Notes: generated from the sequence alone by a model not told the origin. Positions 1 to 7,424 are shown, counted from the stretch's first letter. The stretch: DNA of 12,161 nucleotides from Goniomonas avonlea (GCA_003573635.1 QUTJ01031487.1:1-12161); one strand, 5' to 3'. Numbers and translations: made by a program.

Positions 1-69
1 ACTTACCGGCAGCACAGCTTGTGCAGGCTGCCGCACCAGTGGTGGGTTTGAATTTCCCCGCTGCGCATG
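1..69 (-). CDS. Partial exon, GCC2/GCC3-type cysteine-rich repeat
   Basis: This is the 5' part of an exon that continues past the window edge. On the minus strand an acceptor (CACGTGCAG) precedes it, and one base from the previous exon completes the first codon, so the intron is phase 1. The translation starts ACAAGKFKPTTGAAACTSC, the spacing typical of GCC2/GCC3 (ephrin-receptor-like, TNFR-like) extracellular modules. Its 69 bases match 264-332 at all but four positions and one N, so it is a recent tandem copy of the next exon. The apparent donor CCGGTAAGT at bases 1-9 is probably coding, because the homologous bases in the neighbouring exon read straight through. Secretion or surface location is inferred from the domain type. 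Confidence 0.6.
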
Positions 70-134
70 CTGCACGTGACGATCAGAACCTGACTCGAAA
101 ACATACTACACGACCAAGGTGGACTGTGACCCAC

Positions 135-332
135 CTGTGCACGCAGAGCCATCAGGCCCAGTGTACCCTGCGTTACACTTGCACGTTGCGCTGCCAGCCT
201 CAGAGCTTGAGGAGTGAGGGCAGTTGTCGCAGGTGTCGCCCACCAGACCGGTGTCGGTCTTGAACTTACCGGCAGCACAGCTTGTGCANGCTGCCGCACC
301 AGTGGTGGGTTTGAAGCTTCCTGCTGCGCATG
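135..332 (-). CDS. Exon, GCC2/GCC3-type cysteine-rich repeat (66 codons)
   Basis: This 198-bp exon has GT-AG introns on both sides (70-134 and 333-382, the latter 50 bp) and both are phase 1. The protein begins ACAAGSFKPTTGAA, continues CTSCAAGKFKTDTG and CDNCPHSSSSEAGSATC, and ends CNAGYTGPDGSACTG. The CxxC pairs and the C-x-AGY-x(2)-DG-x-ACT ending are the hallmark of GCC2/GCC3 or EGF-like cysteine repeats found in long surface proteins of many protists. One N at 289 hides one codon. No signal peptide or membrane segment is visible within the exon. The function of the whole protein is unknown; adhesion or a cell-coat role is only a family-level guess. Confidence 0.72.
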
Positions 333-382
333 CTGCACGTGACAATGAGCAAACCTGCGTTAATTGATCGAGCCCAGCCTAC

Positions 383-562
383 CTGTGCACGCACTGCCTT
401 GAGTAGTGTACCCTGCATTACAGCTGCACAGGGTACTCCCAGGGGGAGCCTGCGAGTCACTGGGACAGCTGTTGCATGCCGTTTGTCCTGTTGCAGCCTG
501 GTACGTGTTCACCTCACAGTCCGCACACCCAGTGGCACTCTTGTATTTGCCCGCAGCGCATG
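383..562 (-). CDS. Exon, GCC2/GCC3-type cysteine-rich repeat (60 codons)
   Basis: This 180-bp exon lies directly upstream, on the minus strand, of the exon at 135-332. The donor reads CACAG|GTAGGC and the acceptor TCAACAG|CATGCG, again both phase 1. It encodes ACAAGKYKSATG, then CADCEVNTYQAATGQTAC, CNSCPSDSQAPPGSTLC and CSCNAGYTTQGSACTG. The cysteine spacing follows the neighbouring exon but the sequence is clearly diverged, so this is an older duplicate. The exon that should precede it is not obvious: a possible donor AAGACAG|GTGCC lies near 617, but the sequence beyond it does not look like a cysteine repeat. Confidence 0.7.
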
Positions 563-918
563 CTGTTGACAAGCGGTCAGTAGCACGCACACTGTCCGTC
601 TCTGGCACCTGTCTTGACCTTCTTGTCGTGCTCACCATGGAGAGGAGAGGGAGAGGCTTACCAGGGTGAATACATACTGGTGAGCCTTTGGTCAGCGTTA
701 ACTATGAAGTCCGGTGGAGCCCTTTTCCACCCCTAAAAATGTCTAGTGCCTTCTGGTTGACTCCGTAAATGTCATAGTACGCATCTTTTCATAGATAGCA
801 GACCAATAATCTGAATTTGGGAGGGAATCGGCCACTTTGTGGCCTCGCTCGAGTTTCAACCCTGGACCAATGCATCCACAAAAAGATTGGCTATCTTCAT
901 TTGAAAAGTCAATTTTAG

Positions 919-1112
919 CACGTACCAGTACGTGAAACAAGTACTGGTACGTGTTTAAACCATAAGGCACTAGTGCCAACTTCCTGTCGCTGGTATTGGC
1001 TGGTATGGCGTCGATAAAACTTTCGTCCCCCCCCCCCCCGCGCCTATTCACCTTTCTGTGTTCAAGACTACATACCAGCCCCCCGGCTGGTACCAATACC
1101 AGCCTGGTGACG
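919..1112. repeat. Cluster of inverted repeats and palindromes
   Basis: Arms 919-931 (CACGTACCAGTAC) and 941-953 are perfect 13-base inverted repeats with a 9-base loop. A perfect 12-base palindrome, GGCACTAGTGCC, lies at 966-977. Arms 1073-1080 (TACCAGCC) and 1085-1092 form a second hairpin with a 4-base loop. The GGCTGGTA/TACCAGCC motif recurs in both orientations around 998-1006 and 1099-1106. No terminal duplication or coding sequence identifies it as a known transposon. Confidence 0.7.
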
Positions 1113-1256
1113 AGTAAGCACTAGGAACGAGTCTGAACGAGGACAAGCGCCCCTGCCACTCACTCTCCCAACCTGGATGGTTCGATTTCGTGCTCTCTCC
1201 AACAGACCTTCACAGGACCTGGGCGACAGACAACTGAGACAGAGTGTGCGTGTACA

Positions 1257-1303
1257 GTGTGGTCATGTGCATGTGTGTGTTCGTGTGTGTGTTGTGTGTT
1301 GGA
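1257..1303. repeat. GT-rich low-complexity tract
   Basis: An imperfect alternation of TG and GT with interruptions. It probably derives from a dinucleotide microsatellite. No function is seen. Confidence 0.6.
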
Positions 1304-1417
1304 CCTCTGGTGCTACAATAGTTTGTATCACTGCAAGAAAGTATGAGATACCTATTTGTAGTAAGTTACTTACTATGGCCAGCTTCCCGTTAGTTTGGAT
1401 TTGATTACGGAATGACA

Positions 1418-1513
1418 TGTCAATCCGGAATCGAGTCAAATCCAACCGACGGCAGTTTCCCTTGCTTTGGAAACTTGGAACGCAGTGCTGGTCTCTGCTC
1501 TTGGTTTTTCTGG
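1418..1513 (+). repeat. Split direct repeat A1 (left terminus)
   Basis: These 96 bp match 7234-7330 with two substitutions and one single-base gap, about 97-98% identical. The match starts at TGTCAATCCGG and ends at TTTTTCTGG, and sequence on both sides differs, so the borders are sharp. Confidence 0.92.
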
Positions 1514-1687
1514 ACAGATCAAGCACAGCACTGCTTTTTCCTCCCATTCTTACTTCTGACTCAACCAGAGCACTCTGATGGCTTTATTGAGTTTTTCTGG
1601 GTTCGCAACAGAGCCCAACAAGTGCCCAGGGTTTGATGTCGATTCTTTGGTTCGCTGCGCAGCAGATGGACCAGGATACTGCGTCAA

Positions 1688-2325
1688 CTACGCCACCCTG
1701 GTGGACTTGTAGGCATCCTCTGTGTGAGGTCCGTGGAGATGGGTCTGTCTCACGGCCTCCAACAGCGCGATCACCTTGGTCATGCTCCATGGTCGCGACA
1801 GCGTTGTGCCGTCCTTGTTCGCGACCGGGCGCTCCCAGCGCGTGTACGGATTGTAGGATGCAAACTGTTTCTCCATCCTTGTCTTGTTTTGTGTGTCGTT
1901 GTCGAATCTGACTGGCCAATCACTGCATGGTAGAGCCTTTCGAATTCGGCGGCCTTGCCAGTAGAAGCTGGCGCAATCCCGCGAACTGCCCCAGGTGCAG
2001 CTGCAGATGTCTTCGCGATGGGCGTCATGGCTCCAACATTAAACTTAATTTCGGCCTCCTTGCCAAGGTTGACACAATAGTTGCAAACCACAAGATTCAC
2101 CTCATTCATCAGCGCCTTGCCTCCCGCCTGCTCTAGGCACTCGAGGGCGACAAAGGGGCAAGAAACACATTGGCAGAGTTGGGCTGAGCTCGCCGCCGCT
2201 ATGAAGCGGGCAGACCGCGATACAGCACTCAGCCCAAGCTGCTCGAGGCAATCGTGAAAAATCGTCTCTGGAAGCCAGTGGGCGCGATCAGTCTTGGTGG
2301 TTGGTTCGCCAGAGTGAAGAATCGA
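1688..2325 (-). pseudogene. Unassigned antisense open frame inside the retrotransposon, one frameshift
   Basis: Reading the minus strand, a frame is open from about 2325 to 1780, and a second frame carries on to a TAG at about 1688. The switch is needed somewhere around 1870-1925. The first part has a cysteine cluster LCQCVSC (near 2157-2178), then MNEVNLVVCNYCVNLG (from 2109), then KFNVGAMTPIAKTSAAAPG. The second part contains FASYNPYTRWERPVANKDG and SMTKVIALLEAVRQ. The composition is protein-like over about 200 codons and unlike a random shadow. The first in-frame ATG is at 2107-2109; anything upstream needs another start or an intron. I do not recognise the family. It could be a Gag-like or accessory protein of the element, a passenger gene fragment, or the trace of an older insertion. 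The CxC-x2-C and CxxC pairs could bind zinc, but that is inference. Confidence 0.45.
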
Positions 2326-3039
2326 CTACGGCAGCCCCGCCCTCGTCTCCTTGAAGAGCTGGAAATATAATTTATTGTAACAATACAACACAACGGGGAC
2401 CGGAGCCGCCCCAGGATGCCGGTGGTGGAAGAGCATGCTGCACAAGAAGTGACAACCAGCGGTGGCCCCAGGACTGGCTTGCCAGCATCCGCATGACACA
2501 CATTCGTGTTGGTCTCGATTTCAGTACAGCTTGGGAGCGTACTCGACCGATTATCACCAGGTTGCTTGAGTCAGGACCAGACCATGAGGGACACACGGTT
2601 TGCTCCTTCATGTTTCGTGTGTCAGAGGCCATCGATTGAGGTTCGACTGAGGCCATTGGGGCGTATCCTGGCGCACCAGTGGTACCTTTGTGCGCGTTTT
2701 GTGCAGTGACTGTGAGGGAGGAATGGTGGTTCGGATTCGATTCGCGAGGCATAGAAGTGCGGATCGAACACGACTATACTCACCCCCTATGGTCGCAACA
2801 AGTGCCACTCGATATGGGTGGAAGTACGATTACTGGCGCGAGCCTACACCAGATGACCACAAGACGCCTGTCGCCCATCACTAGGGTTAACGGGTCTTCA
2901 CTCGATCGAGGTGGACCTGATCCGCCGTTCTCGGCGCAACAGGAGTTCAGGCAAGTTGCCACGGGTTGGGAGGGGCCTCTCGCTTACTACCCGCTAGTGC
3001 TCACACCCATGCACTACGTGGACAAGTTGCGCAACCCCA
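2188..3039 (+). pseudogene. N-terminal region of the retrotransposon pol frame (unassigned), frameshifted
   Basis: The plus strand appears to code here in pieces. Frame 1 is open from 2188 (containing QPKLLEAIVKNRLWKPVG) to a TAA at 2368, then continues beyond it with MPVVEEHAAQEVTTSGG. Frame 3 takes over (RWPQDWLASIRMTHIRVGL, then FSTAWERTRPIITRLLESG), meets a TGA at 2637-2639, and continues in the same frame through EEWWFGFDSRGIEVRIEHD to YYPLVLTPMHYVDKLRNP. Directly after this the RT fingers begin. In DIRS-group elements the region before the RT is a poorly conserved Gag-like or linker region, and I cannot assign a domain. The part before 2325 overlaps the antisense frame, and only one of the two is likely to be truly coding there. 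At least two shifts and two stops are visible. Confidence 0.5.
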
Positions 3040-3558
3040 GTCAAATGGCGTTTGGTATTTGACGGCAAGCGCTCGAAGCACAACAAAGCGTGCAACCAAG
3101 CCACAGTGCAGTACTGTGAGGTGGATGACACCATCGACATTACAAGACCGGACTCGATCCAGTACAAGACCAACGAGCCCGACGCTTTCCTCGGGAAGCC
3201 ACCCCATTGGACGGTGAGGGACGCTATTTCAGTCATCGATCTGGCGACGAGCCGGCGTTGGAGGGACCTACTGCGCCGCGAAGTCATGATCGACGACTAC
3301 TATGGCGTCTGCCTGCGCGACAGCGGTGTCGATCCTATGCGGTCCGCGGGTGAGGCGCTGGGCCATCTGACCGGTTTGCTCACATGCTTGGGTGTTGGGT
3401 GGCAAGACGAGGCCGACAAGACTATGGTTGGTACTGGTTTCGCGTTTAAGGGTATTGTCATCGATCCAGTCAGAGACATCGCGTCAGTCCCAGACATGAA
3501 GCTCAAGGGTTTGATGTTGCGAGCCAAGGCATTGCTTGCGAGCACATACATACATTAA
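3028..3558 (+). pseudogene. Reverse transcriptase, internally deleted
   Basis: Frame 1 carries the RT fingers motif VKWRLVFDGKRSKHNK (about 3040-3087), equivalent to the K-x-R...D...N box of retroelement RTs. A stretch ending RDAISVIDL follows (catalytic Asp of motif A at 3238-3240), then the motif C box VMIDDYYGV (Asp pair at 3292-3297). After that come GLLTCLGVGWQDEADKT and FKGIVIDPVRDIASVPDMK, the usual LG-x-K and FLG-I-D thumb-side motifs of DIRS/Ngaro RTs. Only 17 codons separate the motif A Asp from the motif C pair, where the family has roughly 70-100 residues. Motif B and the palm centre are therefore missing and the enzyme cannot be active. The frame ends at TAA (about 3556) and the homology resumes in another frame. 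Confidence 0.8.
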
Positions 3559-3564
3559 GGCGCT

Positions 3565-3948
3565 CGACGTCGCCAAGGTCGCAGGACGTGCCAACTACGC
3601 AGCGTCGTATGCACGTGGTGGCAAGTCTCGACTGTACTCGTTCATCCGCGTGTTGTACCCTCGCCTGAGGGTTCAATGCCAACACGGGTGAGATTGACGG
3701 CAGCTGGGGCAATCCTTTCGCGACGAGGCCATCTGACCGCTTCGTTACGCGTAAATGCAGAATCGTGGGCACGATTCCGTATGAGCGCACGTGGACCGAG
3801 TCGGACATGGTCTTTCTCACGCCCCAAGCGGTCAGAGACACTGAGTGGTGGATCGATCACACACACGAGCGCAACAGAGTTCGCATGTACCTCGACAAGC
3901 CATACAGAGGCATATAGAAACCGTGGCGCATCATCCTGGACTGATTGG
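3565..3948 (+). pseudogene. RT thumb/connection region of the retrotransposon, frameshifted
   Basis: After the RT stop, sequence in a second frame reads KALDVAKVAGRANYAASYAR and RLYSFIRVLYP. It then shifts again near 3675 to a frame reading NTGEIDGSWGNPFATRPSD and, further on, TPQAVRDTEWWIDHTHERNR, ending at a TAG near 3915. A leucine/alanine-rich segment followed by a WW...N signature is what lies between RT and RNase H in DIRS-group polyproteins. No catalytic residues belong to this part. The two shifts within about 110 bp are evidence of decay, or less likely of assembly error. Confidence 0.6.
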
Positions 3949-4386
3949 TGGCACTGAGTCTCACGCTGCCATGGACGCCACCAGCACCACTGCGCATGGT
4001 GTGCCCGTCATCACGACGGATGCCACAGGTGACGGCATCAGAGGCTATTTTGAGGAGGAGTCCTTTGCTGCTTTCTACCGGCCCGACTATGTGCAACCGC
4101 ATATCTCGGTCAAAGAAGGCAACGCAGCCCTCGTTGCACTTATGCGTTTTGGCCCGATGCTAGTCCCTGGTGGGACGGCGACCCACACGTGTTGTTCCGC
4201 ATACAGACAACACGCAAGCAGTCGCCGCGTTCAACCGAGGCTACTCGCCTAGCTTGGCACTCGACGTGGTCGCAGGAGTTTGAGGATGCCGGCTTTGTGG
4301 GACTAGATGTAGCGAGTATCCATATCGCGGGCGTCATCAACACGAAAGCTGACGCGTTGTCTCGCTTCTATATCAGGCCTTCCTAG
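3925..4386 (+). pseudogene. RNase H domain of the retrotransposon, frameshifted
   Basis: The domain is split over three frames, but its order is intact. VPVITTDATGDGIRGYF carries the first catalytic Asp (4019-4021). HISVKEGNAALVALMRFG carries the catalytic Glu (4115-4117). A different frame has DNTQAVAAFNRGYSP with the third acidic residue (4206-4208). The last frame ends IHIAGVINTKADALSRF, the H-x-G-x-N-x-x-AD-LSR signature with the fourth Asp at 4351-4353, and stops with TAG at 4384-4386. RNase H degrades the RNA strand of the RNA-DNA hybrid during reverse transcription. All four acidic residues are present, but at least two shifts interrupt them. Confidence 0.8.
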
Positions 4387-4868
4387 GCACACTATTCTCT
4401 GTGCGAGTATTTTCGCACCGGGCTTGAGAGGCGTTTGGCATCACACATAACGCGGAGGCATTTGCCGAAGGTCTTGGGCTTAACGCCCGGGCCCCGCACC
4501 GTTGCTGGTGGCGCCAGAGCTTCTTTGAGGAACCCCTCCAAGGGTGGTTGTGGTTCATCAACCCTGACTTCTCCAAGCTGGGTCCCCTGGTCGACTATCT
4601 CGTATCGCAGAGATCAGTCCAGTACACCGCGACGCTCATCTGGCCTTTTCTACGGACATGGACGGAGACGCGTGCGCGTGCACAGCTCCCACTGGCCGGT
4701 TTCATGCTTCGGCTCGTCTGGCCAGCAGGCACTTCGCTCTTTGAGCATACGCCGGCGCTTATTATATATTACCGTTCCCCACACCCACACCAGCTCGCAC
4801 CAGCTCGCACACCTGCCCCTGTGACTCGTTGGCCTGTTGAGGTGTGGCTCCGCGGACACAGGCACTGA
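4387..4868 (+). pseudogene. Post-RNase H segment of the retrotransposon pol
   Basis: One frame (from about 4480, clearest at 4548-4868) contains WFINPDFSKLGPLVDYL, then YTATLIWPFLRTWTE. In DIRS and Ngaro elements the segment after RNase H typically contains a W-x-NPPF-x-L box followed by an LVxPxWP-x(3)-W box, and the match in order and spacing is good. The role of this segment is not known to me. Toward the end it loses similarity and runs into simple sequence with a 10-base tandem (ACCAGCTCGC twice, about 4790-4810). Confidence 0.5.
4757..4770 (+). promoter_or_regulatory. TATA-like box upstream of the zinc-finger/recombinase frame
   Basis: TTATTATATATTA stands out in an otherwise GC-rich sequence, about 125 bp before the Kozak-type ATG at 4895 (GCCGCCATGG). 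It could drive a separate transcript for the recombinase frame. It could also be chance; no other promoter evidence is visible. Confidence 0.35.
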
Positions 4869-4894
4869 CATAGGCCGGCAAGGACGCCGCCGCC

Positions 4895-5352
4895 ATGGAC
4901 TCAGGAGTCGTCATTGTCTGAGGAGCATGCCGGGTGGCAGTTCACGCCACAGAGCCCTTGGCGCCGATGGATGAGGATGTGTTCCTCAGTCCACCGGAGG
5001 AGGAGGGCAGTGGCTATCTCCCACCCCTTGCTGCCGATGAGCACCACGCTCCCAGAGTCGTGCCATTGGAGATTCCAGTTGTCGCAGCCGAGTGCTCCAC
5101 TATCATCGGCCAATGCACGCTCCAGGCATGCGGTATTTGCGGCGCGTCCCCGCCTGTGGACGACCCGTGTGCACACCCGTATCGCGTATGTCGCATCTGT
5201 ACGCGGCTATGTGTGGTATTTGCGCGACTATGGTGTGCCGTTTTGCCCCAGAGCTGACGTTGCCGACGTGCACACAGTGCACCGACGATGAGTCACATAT
5301 GGGCATTTCATGCACAGCGAGCCCGGTTCGGCAGAGCATACCATGTGGGTGA
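4895..5352 (+). pseudogene. Cysteine-rich RING-like N-terminal region of the recombinase frame
   Basis: The ATG at 4895 sits in a near-ideal Kozak context (GCCGCCATGG). Frame 2 reads MDSGVVIV, meets TGA at 4919-4921, and continues EPLAPMDEDVFLSPPEEEG (acidic, proline-rich) into ACGICGASPPVDDPCAHPY and VCRICTRLC. Frame 1 then continues the theme with CGICATMVC and PTCTQCTDDES, and stops with TGA at 5350-5352. The pattern C-x2-C-x9-C-x-H-x4-C-x2-C resembles the first half of a RING or similar cross-brace zinc finger, with later CxxC pairs as possible remaining ligands. One frameshift lies about 5195-5210. DIRS-group recombinases do not normally carry such a domain, as far as I know. The role is unknown; DNA binding, protein binding or ubiquitin transfer are all possible. 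Confidence 0.5.
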
Positions 5353-5955
5353 TGTCGCAGAGGTTTCGGATTCACTGAGTTGCCGCCGCGGGCGATTGCA
5401 CCACAGTGGTCTGGCGACAAGCTTGACGGGGGCGCACAGATGCCTTCGCCGTCCAGGGAGCTCGACTACGTGGAGAGCAAGAACGGCGGAGACCCTTTCC
5501 CCATGGTTCCGTTAGAGGACGTCACGGACACTTTCGGTGGTGTCGTTGGCAGGTGCATGCGGTGCAGAGACCGGCTGAGACCCGGCATCACATCCGTGCG
5601 CTGCGGCGACACACACTGCCATCGGTGCCTCGAGTTGGAGGGCCACGCGGCCTGTTGTGTGGCCTGTTGTGTGCGCATCTGCGGAGATTGCGGCGTTGCT
5701 GAGGCGCGCAAGGAGTACGTCATCGCCGCAGGACCCGAGAACGCCGCGAAGTTCGCCGCATGTAACGCGGAGTCCGCCGACAACGTCGAGTCCTTGCAGG
5801 CAGCCACACGGAAGTCTGCTTCCAGCGACGCCAACTACAGGCGTGTGCGCTTCATGCGAGCACTGGCGCTGCATCGCGATGGCATCTACATTCTCCCCCT
5901 ATGCCGCCAGCTGTCTGGCTGGTGCGCAATATTTTGCAGCGCACGGTCACGGTGA
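5353..5955 (+). pseudogene. Second RING-like finger joined to the recombinase N-terminal region
   Basis: Frame 1 is open through this stretch and contains CMRCRDRLRPGITSVRCGD, then THCHRCLELEG, then the pairs CVACC and CGDC (cysteines from 5554 to 5691). It aligns well with the RING signature C-x2-C...CGHTFC-x2-CL...C-x2-C, except that the usual His is Asp and a His stands two residues later. A 12-bp tandem duplication (5650-5661 and 5662-5673) adds the repeated ACCV. After the finger, GPENAAKFAACNAESADNV and YRRVRFMRALALHRDG look like the helical start of a tyrosine recombinase core-binding domain. The last 25 or so residues before the stop are probably out of frame, since recombinase-like sequence continues in another frame. 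Confidence 0.55.
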
Positions 5956-6663
5956 AGGCATCCACGATCGCGAACGAGATTGGGGCTGGTCATCGATGGG
6001 CTGAGGTCTGGAGTCGGGTTTACCCTGGCACCGTCAACCCGTTGGAAGACTAACGTGTTAAGATGGCACTTGAGACTGCTAAACTCTGAGGCTTCTGGTC
6101 CAACGCGGACAAGGTGCCCATCACGACCGAGTCCTTCGTTCACTACATGGGCTTTCGCACAGTCTGATGACTGGACGGAGCAAGAGTACGCGCTCAGTCT
6201 CCGCATCCATGCTGCGATGCAGCGTGGTGCCCAGCATTGGCGAGATGGGCCAGGAGGCTGTGGAGCGCAGAGGCGACAACGCTCCTATCGCGCAGGGTTC
6301 TCGATGGCCACGCGTATTTCACACGAGAAGAACCAGTCTTTGAAGGCGCTCACATGGCGCTATATTTCCAACGACAACTGCGTTCAGCTCCCTTTCGTGT
6401 GGTTTGGAAAGCTCCTCTTCCGCCCCGGAAAGCACCCCAGCCCGCTCCTTGCTAAGGAGAACGGCGACGCGTGGACATGGCGTGAGTTTGCAAGTTTTCT
6501 GGACCACAGCGGTGTCACCGGCAGGAAGTGCAAGGAGCTTGGCGCCCAGTCGTTCCGAAAGTGGATGGCCCAGATGCTCACGGAGCACGGCCATCTCACT
6601 AACGAGCAGCTGCAGGCGTTTGGCTTCTGGCGCTCAGCGTCGTCGAAGATCTACAGCATGTGA
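5890..6663 (+). pseudogene. Tyrosine recombinase (DIRS-type integrase), N-terminal half frameshifted
   Basis: A shifted frame from about 5900 reads VRNILQRTVTVKASTIANEI and GAGHRWAEVWSRVYPG, resembling the core-binding domain. Next come ITTESFVHYMGF and, after another shift, AQSDDWTEQEYALSLRIH. From about 6300 frame 1 is intact: LTWRYISNDNC, KLLFRPGKHPSP, WTWREFASFLDHSG, then GAQSFRKWMAQML, LQAFGFWRSASSKIYSM and TGA at 6661-6663. The last block is the catalytic C-terminus. SFR gives Arg II (6556-6558), GFW supplies the His/Trp position (6628-6630), and the nucleophilic Tyr is at 6652-6654. The His usually three residues before Arg II is Gln here. Arg I was not found cleanly. The enzyme class would integrate the circular cDNA by strand exchange; this copy looks inactive. 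Confidence 0.78.
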
Positions 6664-7070
6664 GACGCCGAAAGCAGGCTCTGCCTGCTTCGCAGCGCAG
6701 TCTTCGTTGGTGCCGCGGCCGCTGGTGCAGCGGTCTGCGGCGCAGGTGCGCCCGCGCGCCCGCGACCGCGGCTGCGGGAGCTAACCCGTTTGCCATCGAC
6801 TCGCCCAGTCCGTGGCTCGCACCACCGGATACTGAGGAGTTGCAACCCGCAGCACGCAACAGTCGCGGTTTTGCACACCGCCGGAGTCGCTCTCTACGCG
6901 TCGGCTTTCGCCGCCACACCCCGAGGAGCACGCTTCCGCACTCTTTGACTTGTGGACATTTGGACTTCGTACTTGTGTCAGTGACGTGCGACCGTGCCTT
7001 CACCCATTTCGAGAGACACCTCATTTACCACCGCGCTAAGCGGGGGGGTCACGTGACATGCCATCTTGAT
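6664..7070 (+). other. 3' non-coding part of the retrotransposon
   Basis: No gene is visible. It contains an 8-bp stem with a 3-base loop (6672-6690) just after the recombinase stop, a GC-rich block, and a perfect GTCACGTGAC palindrome at 7048-7057. Open frames across it show no protein-like pattern. Confidence 0.6.
6669..6692 (+). other. Short hairpin just after the recombinase stop codon
   Basis: Arms AAGCAGGC (6672-6679) and GCCTGCTT (6683-6690) pair perfectly around the loop TCT, and CG/CG can extend the stem past a bulged A. It begins within 10 bases of the TGA. It might serve RNA 3'-end formation or stability, but no family match is recognised. Confidence 0.4.
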
Positions 7071-7228
7071 TTGGGGTATTGTCCCACNTTGGTTATCGTA
7101 CACGCTAGCCGCGATCAGTTAGCCTACGGCACTATCACCTTCCGCTAACTTACCGACCGTGTCACACTTGCTGTATGAGTGGTTAGTCTACGGCGTCTAA
7201 CGCCTCTCACTGAACCACGCTACCATGT
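7071..7228 (+). repeat. Split direct repeat B1
   Basis: The 158 bp match B2 (7425-7582) with about 12 substitutions and one N, at a constant offset of 354 bases and without gaps. It is followed after five bases by A2, which is the composite right terminus expected for split direct repeats. Confidence 0.92.
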
Positions 7229-7233
7229 TTGTG

Positions 7234-7330
7234 TGTCAATCCGGAATCGAGTCAAATCCAACCGACGGCAGTTTCCCTTGCTTTGGGAAACTTGGAACGC
7301 AGCGCTGGTCTCTACTCTTGGTTTTTCTGG
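7234..7330 (+). repeat. Split direct repeat A2
   Basis: Copy of A1 (1418-1513), about 97-98% identical. It lies between B1 and B2. Confidence 0.92.
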
Positions 7331-7424
7331 TCCACCCACCCTTGCCTACACTTTTGTCCCACTTGGCCCCTTCGTGTCCCTGCGTCCCTGTGGTGTCCCA
7401 CGTCCCTTGGTGTCCCTCTGTGCC

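Larger units (their letters stand above)
563..1417. other. Non-coding stretch, probable intron or intergenic DNA
   Basis: No convincing gene is visible here. A minus-strand open frame (743-1096, 117 codons) crosses a 14-base C/G homopolymer and several palindromes, and resembles nothing recognised. The stretch holds inverted repeats (919-1112), the C14 run near 1027-1040, and a GT-rich tract around 1257-1303. It ends at the left terminus of the retrotransposon. Confidence 0.55.

Noticed and set aside
1-9. GTAAGT splice donor at the window edge (minus strand)
   Set aside because: The same bases in the duplicate exon (264-272) are read through as coding sequence (AGKFK), so this is probably not used.
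743-1096. A 117-codon minus-strand open frame
   Set aside because: It crosses a 14-base homopolymer and the inverted repeats and resembles no family. It is too weak to call a gene.
6660-7148. A 162-codon plus-strand frame after the recombinase
   Set aside because: Arginine-rich with no domain, and it extends into repeat B1. It looks like a GC-rich chance frame.
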